64,000 nucleotides of DNA, from contig JABMCL010001606.1 in the NCBI GenBank assembly GCA_018857735.1, forward strand, positions 447,501 to 511,500, read 5' to 3'. The position numbers were made by a program, and so were the translations under genes. The stretch's first letter is position 1. Every line of letters starts with the position of its first letter. The notes below the pieces were generated by a model that was given only the letters and a program-made list of their open reading frames with translations, made no database searches and was not told the origin of the DNA. Shown one piece after another: positions 25,830 through 55,843 of the stretch. Source of the stretch: Alviniconcha marisindica. Taxonomy: Eukaryota > Mollusca > Gastropoda > Provannidae.

Positions 25830-27170
25830 GACAAACAAAACAAAAACGCTGTACACGCAGAAGCGAGGATTTTGATGTTCACCCGACACTCCCACAAGCC
25901 TGCACGGCCAATCGCCTTTTCCAGTATACAATTCTGGAGCAGATTCGAAAGAGAACGCAAAAAAATGTCGATCTGATTTCTAAGTCCAACGGAGTCGATA
26001 CAAAGGAGCCCCCACCCCCACCCCGCCGCCTGTAATAGGCGACTGACTTGTCGACGTTTGCAGAATACGAGTCTTTTGTTTGTTTGACTTTAGATCTTAC
26101 GAGTCATCGCTTTTCATAAATAACAAAACCATGCACTTGTAGCTCAAAGCCTTCATGTCACTTAGTTCCTGGATTTTAACGTCCCATCAACCGCATAAGT
26201 TCACCTCAGCAGGAACGGGCACTAAATGGTTTGATATAGCAGTTTAAAAAAATATTTAAAAAATACGAAAAAACAAAACAAAAAACTCATAACGTAACGT
26301 CACCACGTAGTCGTGTACCTCAGTGTGCACGAAAATGGCAGTAATCGGGAAGACCAGAAAACAAACAGACGCAAGCCAATTACACGAAAGTGCCACCAAG
26401 AACGGTTTTAGGCTGCAATCAAAGAAGCATTTGAAGGTGGCGGTGAGATGGCAGCTGTCACACAGGGAGCCACCTGCAAGGCCGGCAAGACGAAGAAACG
26501 TGCGAGAGGCGACAACACGTGCAGCCACAGCTGACTGACATGTTGGGGCTTCAAGTGGTCGTGCACATGACTTGTACTGCAGCTGCCCTCAAAACCTCGC
26601 CAGGCACTTCCTTTATGCCGTCACGTGTCCAGCATGCACGTGACAAACGTGGAGACGTCAAACGGAAAGTACTTAGTCACGTGTTTATAATCACAAATCA
26701 GTCCAGTAAAAGACGCTTTTCATAGGATGTACTGGAGAACTGAGATACATGTTTGTGCTCTCTCTCTCCCCTTCATACACATGCACAAGCACACACACAC
26801 ACACACACACACACACCACCGCAGTCAAATGAAAAATGTGTAAACCAAGGTGAAGGGGGGGGGGGGCAGAGAGCTTGCCCGCACTAGCAGGTTTTAACGG
26901 CCACCCACCAGCCAGCGACGTGGCTGTCAACCTGGGCAATAGCTAGACTGGCTGACTCCTTTGAGGGCAGGAAGGAAACACAGTGCGTCACGTCCACAGA
27001 AACCATATGGCTTATTAGGAACGGGGAAAAGGGGGGCACAGAAACAGTCCAGAGAACAACCGACGACACTACCGTATGAAACCCGCCCGCGCAAAGCGAG
27101 GTAACTCTGACTGAATCAGAAACCAATAGGCCTACGAGTCCCGTCGTTTAATTCCGTCCCTATTCGGCTG
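25830..27170. other. Spacer with a SINE tail on the minus strand
   Basis: Unassigned except for about 26985-27012, where GTCCACAGAAACCATATGG then CTTATTAGGA is the reverse complement of the conserved 3' tail of the SINE at 30577. A short CA tract lies near 26790-26815. Confidence 0.5.
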
Positions 27171-27173
27171 GCA

Positions 27174-27967
27174 TTAAAGGACAAGTCCAAGGTTGGGGTG
27201 ATTTTTGACACGATTTCCGTTAAAGCTCGCTGAGAACAATGATGTAGGTGAAACTGTGATCTGAGGGTTATAAATGCACGAAAAAAAGTCATTTTCTGTC
27301 GTACCGAAAGCGTCGCCATGACGCCCAAATCACGTGACCATATGCCTACTACGTCACTCTGGGGAGTCGCTGCAAAATGGCCAACTCGAGCTCCGAAGAC
27401 GAAACTGATACTTTGCCCGAGAGACCCACAAGGATACAGCCGTATTAGTTTGAGCCTGTCGGGCAGGATTTTGAAAGAGTACCGGAACATCGTGTCAGCA
27501 AACCCCATGCGGTATTCCATGGAGTTTGGGAAATCTCACTCACTGAAGTGCTCGCTACACAAATGGGCGTGATGCGGCGCAGCAAGAAAGTCAGCTCGTT
27601 TGAATTGTATAAATTTAATCCACTTTCGCCTCACTGCGGGTCGATTGCGTGGGAGCTCGCGCATTGTTATACCTGGGGTCGTCTGCGAATTGTTACAGTT
27701 CGCGGCAACACAGTAGGCCGGCATAGTTAACTTTTTTGTCGACCACACGCATACACAGTTTACTGAAGAATCTAAGATGGCAACCGCACTGACTCCCCAG
27801 ACTGACGTCACTTCCGGGAAAATCTACAGAAAAAAAAATCGATTAAAAACCCAATTAAACATTTTTTTCATTTTTTTTCTCTCCATTAAATCTGAAACTA
27901 GTGACTCATTTGTCAATCATTTCGATGGTCATTTTGCATACTTAAAAACCTTGGATTTTTACTTTAA
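27174..27967. mobile_element. THAP-domain DNA element with terminal inverted repeats
   Basis: The left end TTAAAGGACAAGTCCAAGG (27174 on) and the inverted right end TTAAAGTAAAAATCCAAGG (ending at 27967) match at 18 of 21 bases counting two further T's. Between them on the minus strand is a THAP zinc-finger frame. At 794 bp it is too small for a full transposase, so it is a non-autonomous or deleted element related to THAP-bearing (P-element-like) transposons. No clear target-site duplication was found. Confidence 0.6.
27536..27724 (-). pseudogene. THAP zinc-finger domain frame, interrupted by an in-frame stop
   Basis: From ATG 27724 the minus frame gives a 62-residue C2CH THAP domain. It starts MPAYCVAANC, has a central W in RRKWIKF, and ends CSEHFSE, so the zinc ligands Cys, Cys, Cys and His are all present. 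A TGA at 27538-27536 falls just where THAP domains normally continue with an acidic residue and DF. The same frame does continue with DFPNS and stays open to about 27118. One nonsense change has therefore probably truncated a longer protein. THAP domains bind DNA and are found in transposases and host proteins; here the flanking inverted repeats favour transposon origin. A splice donor overlapping the stop (TTCA/GTGAGT) could bypass it, but no following exon is seen. Confidence 0.6.
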
Positions 27968-28289
27968 CACTAGAGACTTCAACACAGACACGTTCAGTCC
28001 GCGACGTGGTTAGCTGACCCGGGAAACGAAGCTGATTGCTACAGAAATACCCCAGACGGCCAAGGACCGATGCAGTCGTGTCAGTTTCATTTAAATTCAC
28101 AGATTCTGGGACTGCAAGAATATGTGAGCACAGAAGAACAAAGCGTACAAAGCTGACAGGCAGAACACTCGTTTAATGAAATTCCTCTCGACACTGACGT
28201 TAGAATGACTTACTTGTGGTTTCCTGTGGAACTACTGGTAAGCGATTATCAGGTCATGTCTATTCACGGATCAACAAGTCTTTAATGTC

Positions 28290-28860
28290 AAGAGGGAGTG
28301 CGCCCGAAGATCGAGGGTTCGAGTCCCGGCAGTAGCGACGGGATAATTGTCTTCTCAAGGGTCAACTTTCTATGCCGGCTCATTTCGGTATCCATTCCAC
28401 CCCTGTGTTACTGCAGCAGCACGTAAAAGCTCCCGGTCATTCTGACAAAACTGCAGGTGGCAGTTTTCGGCTAAACACGCATGCACCCTACGTATGTGGC
28501 TTTGCATGAAGTGATACTGTGAACTGGTGCATGATGTACACAGAACGCGCTGAAACTGCTCCAGTTTCACCTGGCACCAACCATGTAACAACCAAACAGC
28601 TCTGTACGTACACCACTTTGGTGGATATTCAAAAACGCGCTATAAAAAGATAGTCATTCATTTAGAATCACATGCAACAAGAGCGCAGTGAGTCTACTCG
28701 ACAGCGGAGAACAGCGCTATATAAAAGCGATCAACATCAACATCAAACCGCAGAGCTCAGGAGCTGTGTGAAAGTCGAGGTGGACGTCCTGGGCTCCTGT
28801 CCCTAATAAGGCTACGGTTTCTGTGGACGTAAAGCAACACTTCAACATCAAACCGACAAG
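28290..28860 (+). mobile_element. SINE fragments
   Basis: A box B-like GGGTTCGAGTCCC lies at about 28314-28326. A separate 3' tail lies at about 28745-28850 (GAGGTGGACGTCCTGGGC, then TCCCTAATAAGG and TTTCTGTGGACGTAAAGC). The tail matches 52560-52660 on the other strand over about 95 bp. Confidence 0.5.
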
Positions 28861-29425
28861 ATGGCGGAAGAGGCCACGCACTCACATACATAGACACCCT
28901 CCAAATAAGACCATTTCACCCCCCCCCCCCCCCCCCGAAAAGACACCCTTTCGCCCCCCCTCCCCCCCTTTAACTAGAACTTATTTACGCATACACTCGT
29001 AACTCAAGCGTAAAGCCCGAGCTTTCTAATCTAAATCCGCCCTCCAGAGCTAGCAATCATACGGCAGGGGTAACACCGATGACGTCTGATGAACTTTGCA
29101 CTCCACGGCAGGAGAGCAACCAGTTTAACGATTACAACGCCACTACGACGCCCCCTGGTGGGCACCAAGGGGGAGCAATCGAGCAAAGCGGCGTGCCTGG
29201 CTAGAAGGGTAAGCACACCGTTCCATGATCCATCTTCTTGGCCATCAATCTTGCCACCCGGCAAGGGCGGCGCTCGGCGCTGTGCCCATCACGCCACACT
29301 TGGCTCTTGGCTGGACTTGGGCCACATGAACGTCTTGAGCTAGGTTTGTATTCCGCTTTGAATCGGCTGAAGCCGTCACAGTGAATGCAGTCAAGGCATG
29401 TACAAAATGAAACATATACAAATAT
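28860..29425. other. Unassigned spacer
   Basis: Contains a poly-C run at 28919-28936. No supported gene. Confidence 0.4.
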
Positions 29426-29429
29426 ATCC

Positions 29430-29456
29430 TCACACACACGCACGCACACACGCACG

Positions 29457-29541
<85 letters not shown>
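29430..29541. repeat. (CA)n microsatellite
   Basis: CA repeat of about 110 bp with a few CG variants at its left end. Confidence 0.95.
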
Positions 29542-29542
<1 letters not shown>

Positions 29543-29664
29543 GGGGGCACGCTTACATGTTGCAGTGAAAACTAGACGCCGTCGTCTTGGAGCGTAAGCG
29601 TGTATATATGAGTGTAGGTGCATATATGTGTGTAGGGATGGGGTGAGGCTGAGATATGGCCGAA

Positions 29665-29852
29665 TTAAATCACACAAACACAACAACATTGACCTAAGTT
29701 GCCTACGGTAACTCTCACATGGCATGCAAGTAAATACAAGGTACATAAACTCCAACAGAGGTACATCCTCATTTACTTTGTACTTACTCGCATAATAGGT
29801 GAGAGTTACTGTAGGCGCCCCAGGTCTTCGTTGTTTTTGTGTGACATCTTTC
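29665..29852. mobile_element. Foldback (long inverted-repeat) element
   Basis: GCCTACGGTAACTCTCAC on the left (about 29701) and GTGAGAGTTACTGTAGGC on the right (about 29799) are inverted copies. Homology continues outward on both sides (GACCTAAG versus CCCAGGTC, then a TTGTTGTG-like stretch) for arms of about 80 bp around a centre near 29755. A third, single arm lies at about 51346-51430. Confidence 0.6.
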
Positions 29853-30106
29853 AAGCGCAAATTAACTCCCTTGTGTGTTGATTCTGTACGAGCGCTCTGG
29901 GCCTCGCTCTGTTTCACATAATTATTTGGTTTAAAGATGTGATTTGCGCGCGTGTCTGTGGTTGCATGTGTTAAACATACGTGCTTACATCGGCCAGCCA
30001 TCAACTAGCCAACTTTCACCTAGCCAGCCATCACCTAGCCAACCACTACCTGGCCAGCTACCACATCACCTAGGCAGCCAAGCAATCAAGCCAGCGAGAC
30101 AGGAGT

Positions 30107-30112
30107 ACTCAC
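30107..30112 (-). promoter_or_regulatory. 5' splice site after the last kinesin exon seen
   Basis: GTGAGT directly follows the TCG GGG codons of the exon at 30113-30247. It shows that the coding sequence continues at lower coordinates, but no downstream kinesin exon was found between here and base 1. Confidence 0.75.
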
Positions 30113-48741
<18,629 letters not shown>

Positions 48742-48808
48742 CTGAAAAACACGACAAAAAAACAACAACGTTTCATTAGACAGGGAAAAAATGTACACGC
48801 TGTTAAAC

Positions 48809-48948
<140 letters not shown>

Positions 48949-48999
48949 AACTGGCTCACAGGTATGGCTACGACACAGTCAAAAAAACACAACCATGTC

Positions 49000-49800
49000 A
49001 AAATAGTCAATCATTAGCATGTCTCAATATTACTGCTCATAAGTATATGAAGAGAAATTCTTCACGAAAAAGTACAAGATAAAAACACAATTCATCACAC
49101 TGCAAGCAAATGTCAGATTCAATCATGATACAATTCTTTTTAGCTACATGTGTTCTGGAGCCTATATTCCGCGGGCCCACACGAGAACCAGCGTTAGCCA
49201 CACCAAAGGGAAGCTAAAAGTGGAGAGAGAATTTGGAATAACCGAAGTTGAATGGAATGGGAGATTAGAAATAGAGAAACGAAGAAATTCCAGCAGCGGG
49301 CGAAGCATGCATGACTATATTCTGACCTACCGTATGCTTTAAAGGAAACCCCTTTGGTTTTAACACAATATCATAAAACACACAACACAACAGAAAAGAG
49401 AAAAGCAAACAAACAAAAGCTCTGAGGGGACCTTAATTAATGCGTCCGCCATGCCACACTGTGGGGGACGGAGGAAGGGGGGGGGGGGGAGATTAACGCA
49501 TATAATCTCGTTATCTTTCAGAGAAACAGAAGGCAAAGAACAAGAAGAAGAAGAAAGAAAAAAAGGTGAAGTGACACTGGCGGACATCTATACAAGGCCG
49601 GCATTATCATGATACGCCAGGCGCGTGATCAAAGGGAGGCAAGAAGTGGTAAGGGAAATAAACTCTGGGATCAAGCCCCTTTCATAGAAGATCAGTAGTA
49701 ACTGAATTGATTTTTGTTGAGATCAAAACTCCGTAGCCACAAACACCTCAGAATTACGGTTGCCCTTTGTGACTTTTCCTCGTTCCTACTGGATTGCTGC
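49000..49800. other. Region upstream of the first kinesin exon seen
   Basis: No initiator exon with a VRVRP kinesin motif found here. TATATTCTGACCTAC near 49317 recurs as TATATTCTGACTTAC near 62531, with GAATGAGCCAGGAAGG-like sequence before the latter and near 63891, indicating another diverged dispersed repeat. Confidence 0.4.
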
Positions 49801-49802
49801 TG

Positions 49803-49833
49803 TCACTCACTCACTCACTCACTCACTCACTCA

Positions 49834-49881
<48 letters not shown>

Positions 49882-49922
49882 AATATATATATATTATATA
49901 TAATATATTATATAAATATATA
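49803..49922. repeat. (CACT)n(CA)n(TA)n microsatellite
   Basis: Three successive simple-repeat blocks. Confidence 0.95.
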
Positions 49923-50329
49923 ACCCCCCCCCCCCCACACACACACACACACACTTGTTACGGGGTAACAAGCACCCCCTCCCCCCCAGGTTGTTTAGTC
50001 CCTTGGACTTCGAACTCTCCAATAGCGCTCACCTGATCCGCTGCTCTTCTTCAATATCACTTCCTCAACCACCACCACACTCCCCCACCCCCCGCCGCCC
50101 CCTCCCCTCCCACACTTGGGTGGCGCGAAGGGCTGGCTGACCTGTCAGTATCGCAGCGCACGCGAAAGGGGCAAGGCCGAGGCACGTTCCCATTGAACTG
50201 GACCAGTGCCCGGCACGTGGAGGGCCTACCAAGTCCCCAGCCCGGCTCGTGTCTGGGCTGAGAGCTTCCTGCCAGTGGCATCGCTACTTCCCCTCTACAC
50301 TTCCGTGTGAACACGGCCACGCCTGCAGA

Positions 50330-50760
50330 CAGTCCGCCATCTCGGAAGCCTGCCCCATTTTGGAACCAGCTCTGTGGCAATGGCACCATTTGCAGCAGTT
50401 CTACATACAGTTGCAAAATTGTCAACTTGGCGGCGTCTATCAGAGTTTAGAACCAGAACCAGCTCTGTGTCAGTTAATGGCACCATTTGGCGCAGTTCTA
50501 CATAGACTAGTTGCATGACTGTGAACTTGGCGTAGCCTAGCCCAGTTTAGAACCAGAACCAGCTCTGTACATTTCACTCGTATCGCTTACAAAAGTTCTG
50601 CATTTGCATGTGGGCTTTTGCGGAATCAGTTTCAGAACGAGCTTTGTGCCAGCGACATCACCTGGAGCCGGTCTACATTTCGGTGTGGTATTTCCAAAAC
50701 CTGTCTGTTTTACTTTTAGAACCAGCTGGAGTGAAAACTCCACGCCAATGCTAACTAACC
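50330..50760. repeat. Degenerate tandem repeat of about 115 bp
   Basis: Three or four diverged copies marked by GAACCAGCTCTGTG followed by GGCACCATTTG and CAGTTCTACAT. Frames across it are not conserved between copies. Confidence 0.6.
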
Positions 50761-50903
50761 AATCGTATCGCTTGGAAAGTGACATCTTCAAGGCAGTTTT
50801 GCGGCATTTGTCCGGGCATAGGACCACCTGGAGCCCCTAATGTTCCCCATGCAAATTGTCGGCCTCATTTCATCAGAGACGGGTCAACGTAAAATTAGTG
50901 CCC

Positions 50904-50909
<6 letters not shown>

Positions 50910-50966
<57 letters not shown>
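50910..50966. repeat. (GT)n microsatellite
   Basis: Uninterrupted GT repeat. Confidence 0.95.
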
Positions 50967-50967
<1 letters not shown>

Positions 50968-50999
50968 CTGACAGTCGTCCATGTGGTGCGCTGAGTAAG

Positions 51000-51576
51000 C
51001 AGTCCAAGCCAGAGACCAGATTTCGAGCGGTTTAAATTATAGTTTCCATGTACTACAGGATAGGAGTGCGTACGTTACGTCAGAGTCCAGGGCAGCAATC
51101 ACATTTTCCTACCCCTCGGCCCCCCCCCCCCCCCCACCCCTCACACACACACACACACACACACACAAACGAAACCCCGGCGGATGTATGTAAAATACGC
51201 TGAATTTGTTTTTATTTTAAAGGAAGAAGAAGAAGAAGAAGAAGACCCAGAAAACTCCAAGTCACCCAGTCAGACTCTGCTGCTGCCTCCCACACCATCT
51301 CAGTCCGGTGAAGATTATGTGCCTTGTCTAATTATTCGCGTGCCAGGTGAGAGTTACTGTAGGCGACTCAGGTCTTTGTTGTGTCTGTGTGTGACGTCCT
51401 TCCACAGCTAACTAACTCCCTTGTTTGTGGATTCCAACACCGTCGGGAAGGAACGAGGCCGAGTGGCAAGGCTCTGTGGCCGCTGGCTTTCCCCAGGGAA
51501 GGCTACCCGAGCTTCCCCAGGGAAAGTCCTCATCGGCGCAACAATCGGGTCTGCACACTAACAAACACAAGGGACG

Positions 51577-51608
<32 letters not shown>

Positions 51609-53700
51609 ACCCTGCGAACGACGACAATGCCAAGCAAGCACCCCCACCGTGTGCCGCTGCCTCCGGCGCTGTGAGCTGAGGGTTGCTTTATAGACCACAA
51701 GATGCAAGCCATTTGTCAAACCACTCATTGTTATTCCCCACCAGACAGCAGCCAACCTCCTGCTCTTCTTCAATGTCACTCTACTCATCCGCCCTGGGGG
51801 CGGGGATCGGGGGGCGTGGGCGGGATGAGGGGTGAATTCGATGACGGAGAGGGGGGGGGGGGGGGGGTCAACGGTCCAGGATCCTTGCTGAGGGGACGGG
51901 GCTAAGAAAGGAGAGCAATCGATGGGAAAGTCGGGACTGACGGGGTGAAAATAAATATTACTCGTCTTTAACAAAACACAGGGCAGGGTCGGGGGGCAGG
52001 GTCGGGGGTCAGGGTCGCCGGGTTCCCCAGCCCCTTGTTGGGCCCTGTTGGGGAGGTGACGGAACTAGCCACACTCCGAGCATCGCTTTCCGGCACCTTC
52101 CTCCAAACTCTGCCAAAACTGGTTACGCCACTGAAGGCCCCCAACACTCTTTATCTCCGCGCAGATGTACACCGACGCTGTCAGCGCCCTCGGAAAGGTA
52201 CGGGTACTAATAAGACTGTTAAAGCAACATAGTGTCCAAGCACGCACATAAACACAAGGCGCGTCCGCCCCGGGTTAAAAAAAAGTTCCGTCTCGATTCA
52301 AACGATCTTAGTTTTTATTTGTACTGGCGTCAGCAGCATGGGCGCTTATAAATTAAAAGAAACGCTTTATATAATTCGAGTTGTCTATTACAAACTTACT
52401 GCCATTTGAGCACAAACGAAGAACTGTCCGTTAGCTGACAGTTTTCCGAGACCTATGGCGTAGTGGTTGGAGGAAGGATGGTAGGTAGGTAGTGTTGCTT
52501 AATGTCCTCAGATGTCAGTTGACATATTAGGGACAAGCTGAGACCAATGCCGAAGCATGATTCAATATAGCTTTACGTCCACGGAAACCAGAAGGCTCGT
52601 TAGGACGGACAGCCCAGGACGGCCACCTCGACTCTCACACAGCTCCTAAACTATGTGGAGGAAGGATGCCGTAAACCAGCGTTTGGACTAGCTAGAGAGC
52701 GATTACCGGTGGGCTCACTGTCCAGTCATAGTCATCAGTCAGCTAGCATTCCAGCTTGAAGCACCCCAACCCCCTCCCTCGCCACCCCCAGCCCAGCCCC
52801 CACCCCAACACGAGTCCAGTGTCCATCACACAACGCCCACGGCGGTTGGGCTTCAGCACAGACAACTACCGATAGGCACGGGGTGACTGGGCCGCATCAC
52901 CTGTCCTGGAGGCGGGTGAGCAGAAAAGTCGTGACCTGCAAGTAACCCTGAGCCACAAGGATCGGAGGTCATCATCACCACATTTCCTGTGCATCTGGCG
53001 GTGTTAGCAACGCCGTCATTGGCCGGGTGTGAAAAGGCCGCATGGACCCGAGCTCAAACTGCCAGCAAGGCTGACGTCGCTCCTAACGACGCTGATTGCT
53101 ACAACTCGTCAGCGTCAAGTCGGGCACCGTCAACAGGCTGCGCCGCATCACCGTGGTGGTGAAGCGTGAGGCTGTGGGCAGAGTGGCCGCAAATCCCCTG
53201 ACATGAAATAACCCGCAGTCTCTTTGCAGCACACAGGGACAGTACGATCTGCAGCCTCGGGCACGCTCAGAATAGCCTGACAGTGGACAATTAATCGTCT
53301 CCAGATAAGGATAATTATCTCACGCCTGATACCGCAGAGCCGGTTAATAATCTAGTATTAACATTTGGCCGTATGGATCACAGTATGGATCAGTTACAGC
53401 AGACTTGCTGCTAATATTACATCACGCCGTGCACGTCAAGCAAAACTGATCTGTTACGATTTCAAAGGCGCGCACAGCTGAAAGTAATGTTTAAACATCT
53501 GGTGTCCTTGATGACAGCGAGAAAAAGATAAAACGATGGCTAACGTTGCTCCTAACTCTACGCTGACTGCTATAAGTGATCACCACGCTTCACCACCACA
53601 GTGATGCGGCAAACGGCAGGAGGCCCTTGCCACGTGCCATGAGCTTGACCGCGACGGCTCGACCTGCCACGCAATAACCGTTTCAACATGTCCGTTACGT
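51000..53700. other. Spacer with SINE-type fragments
   Basis: Mostly unassigned. CTATGGCGTAGTGGTTGGAGG at about 52453 resembles a tRNA box A. About 52560-52660 is a minus-strand SINE 3' part matching 28745-28850. TTTCCGGCACCTTCCTCCAA near 52086 matches 8050. G- and C-rich runs lie near 51593, 51850 and 51120. Confidence 0.45.
51346..51430 (+). mobile_element. Single arm of the foldback element seen at 29665
   Basis: AGGTGAGAGTTACTGTAGGC then CAGGTCTTTGTTGTG and TAACTCCCTTGT match the right arm at 29795-29880. Confidence 0.55.
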
Positions 53701-53704
53701 TACC

Positions 53705-53845
53705 GCCGTGTGGCCCAGCGCAAAGATACGAGGCTGGCAAGCAGACGGACGTATGTTCGAGTCCACCCCGGCTCTCTTTTCTCTCACAATTAATGACATA
53801 TTAAAACGATCCATGTCTTAATGAACCAACATCACCGACACTCTC
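53705..53845 (+). mobile_element. tRNA-derived SINE, truncated third copy
   Basis: GTGTGGCCCAGCGCAAAG, then GAGGCTGGCAAGCAGACGG, box B TGTTCGAGTCC and ACAATTAATGACATATTAAA align with the head and mid part of the SINE at 30577. It breaks off before the 3' tail. Confidence 0.6.
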
Positions 53846-53849
53846 TCTC

Positions 53850-54130
53850 TCTCTCTCTCTGACTGACAGCAGGCAAGACCACAGACATTACACCGCGGGA
53901 CTGATGGGATTGACGGTAGGCAGACTGGACCACAGACATTACACCACGGGACTGACAGCAGGCAGGACCACAGACACTACACTACGGGGCTGACGGGATT
54001 GACAGCAGACAGACAAGACCACAGGCACTACACTACGGGACTGACGGAACTGGACCACAGACATTACACCACCGACTGACAGCTGGCAGGACCACAGTGT
54101 AGTGTAGTAGTGTCTACTACACTACGGGAC
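53850..54130. repeat. About 39-bp minisatellite
   Basis: Six or seven diverged copies of GACTGACAGCAGGCAGGACC then ACAGACATTACACCACGGG. The last part holds a short palindrome around GTGTAGTGTAGTAGTGTC. Confidence 0.8.
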
Positions 54131-54322
54131 TGACAACAAAACGGCGGTCAGCGGCCTGCACGGCTGGCGGGCCGGCCCTGATGCTAATGACCGATGGTTA
54201 CGTGTCCGCGTTAACGACCGACAACGAGTGGTTATCGCCTGGCCATTTCCGCAGGTGGCGCTCAGGTGACGGTGAGGAGCGTGGGGTGAGCCCAGGCCAC
54301 AGCCAGGTGAGACCAAAGACCG

Positions 54323-54565
54323 TCTGTCTGTCTGTCTGCCCGTCTGTCTGTCTGTCTGCCTGCCTGCCTGCCTGCCTGCATGCCTGTCTGTCTGTCTCTC
54401 TCTCGGTTTTTTTGTTTTTTGTTTTGGTATCATCATACTTTGTATTGGTGAACATCTTGTTGGTAAGAACAGATTGTAAGAATTGCCTCCGAGCTACAAT
54501 CCTATCCTTGGGTAGTAAATCTCTCCGTCTCTCTCCAGACAGACAGACAGACAGACACACACACA

Positions 54566-54598
<33 letters not shown>

Positions 54599-54630
54599 CA
54601 AACAGCGCCCCCCCCCCCCCCCCCCCCCCC
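54323..54630. repeat. (CTGT/CTGC)n, CA and poly-C tracts
   Basis: CTGT/CTGC tetranucleotides at about 54323-54400, CAGA/CA at 54537-54598 and poly-C at 54608-54630. Confidence 0.9.
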
Positions 54631-54639
54631 AGTTAAGTA

Positions 54640-55840
54640 AGTAAGTGGTTTTACACGCCCAGCCAACCTGGTAGGTCATCACAGCAGGGCGAGAAACCAA
54701 CTGAGAATAATCATTTCTGACAGAGTTCATCAGGGGAACCCAGGCTTAACAGTCTTTCGTACGTAGAACTGAAGTGGCAATTTGTGCAACATGGAACCTT
54801 CTGACTTTGTGTTACTTAGGCGAAGAAGAATGAGACCCCCCCCCCCCCCCCCCCCCGCTCCACACCCACTCACCCTCCATGGCAAAAGATGGTGTGTAAC
54901 GGAGTTAAGATAATGTAAAAACCGTTAACTGCTGTGGAAACACCAACCCGGCGTTTGACGCAGGGTGCAGGATGCTCAGAGTACGGTGCCGTATTGATAC
55001 TAACACTGCCGTGCCAATGACGTCAAAGTCAGTCCTAATGGCGGCGCTAACGGCCGTGTTCTTGCCTTTTCAACCGTCGATTTTTAACAAATCAGACTCT
55101 ACAACGACCGAAACACTAACGTGAGTGTATTTTTTATGCCATCCCTATTGACACGTCCAGCTGTCGGTTAACTTCGTTAAACTTAAAGAACGGTTCTGTG
55201 TAACTGTAAGGGTTAGTAGCCGTAGTGTCGCGGACCGGAACAACAGCTGCGGCTCGCCTTTCTCTACAAACCGGTAGTGACGTTTCCCGCCACACCGCGT
55301 CAGACAGGAGCTGCTACAGCCCACGGTGTCTGAGCAGACGACAAGAGGCCAGCGCCTCACGGCCCAGCCCGGCCCACGCACAACCCATTCCGGTGGCCCA
55401 GTGCCTCCCTGTCTACTTGCCCCCAAACCCCCGGCAGCTGGCATTATCGTCCCCAATCGCCGCAAGCTCCGCTCTAACCTCTTTGCCGCGCTGTTTACGC
55501 TGTAAAGTAAGTAAACACGGCTTTACGTCCACGAGATGGCTTATTAGGGACATGTGTTTACGCTGTAATAATAGGCCTACTGTACATGTCAGTCCATGAC
55601 TCTTATTGCCTGTTACATCCCAACATGTCTGTGGCTGTGACTGGTTGAAAGGATCGTCCATTCAGTTGTCCGATTCTTCGGAGAAATCATCAACACAATT
55701 TCCATGCATAGTTTACGTCATTTTTAACTGCGTGGATGAAGCTTTCTCGTATTTAAGGTCAAAGGGTTAGGTGCAGCCTCAAATGTGTGAATATAAATCA
55801 TCAAACCGAGCCTATCTGATTTCAGTAACTGCTCTTGACA
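54640..55840. other. Spacer with a minus-strand SINE tail
   Basis: AAGTAAGTAAACACGG, then CTTTACGTCCACGAG and TGGCTTATTAGGGAC at about 55505-55555, is the reverse complement of the SINE 3' end. TTTTACACGCCCAGCCAACC at about 54649 has a relative near 62329. Poly-C at 54836-54856. No supported gene. Confidence 0.5.
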
Positions 55841-55843
55841 CAC

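Noticed and set aside
54700..54745. Possible minus-strand hammerhead core (CTGATGA with GAAA nearby)
   Set aside because: The intervening bases cannot form stem II and no stem III or cleavage triplet is placed correctly.
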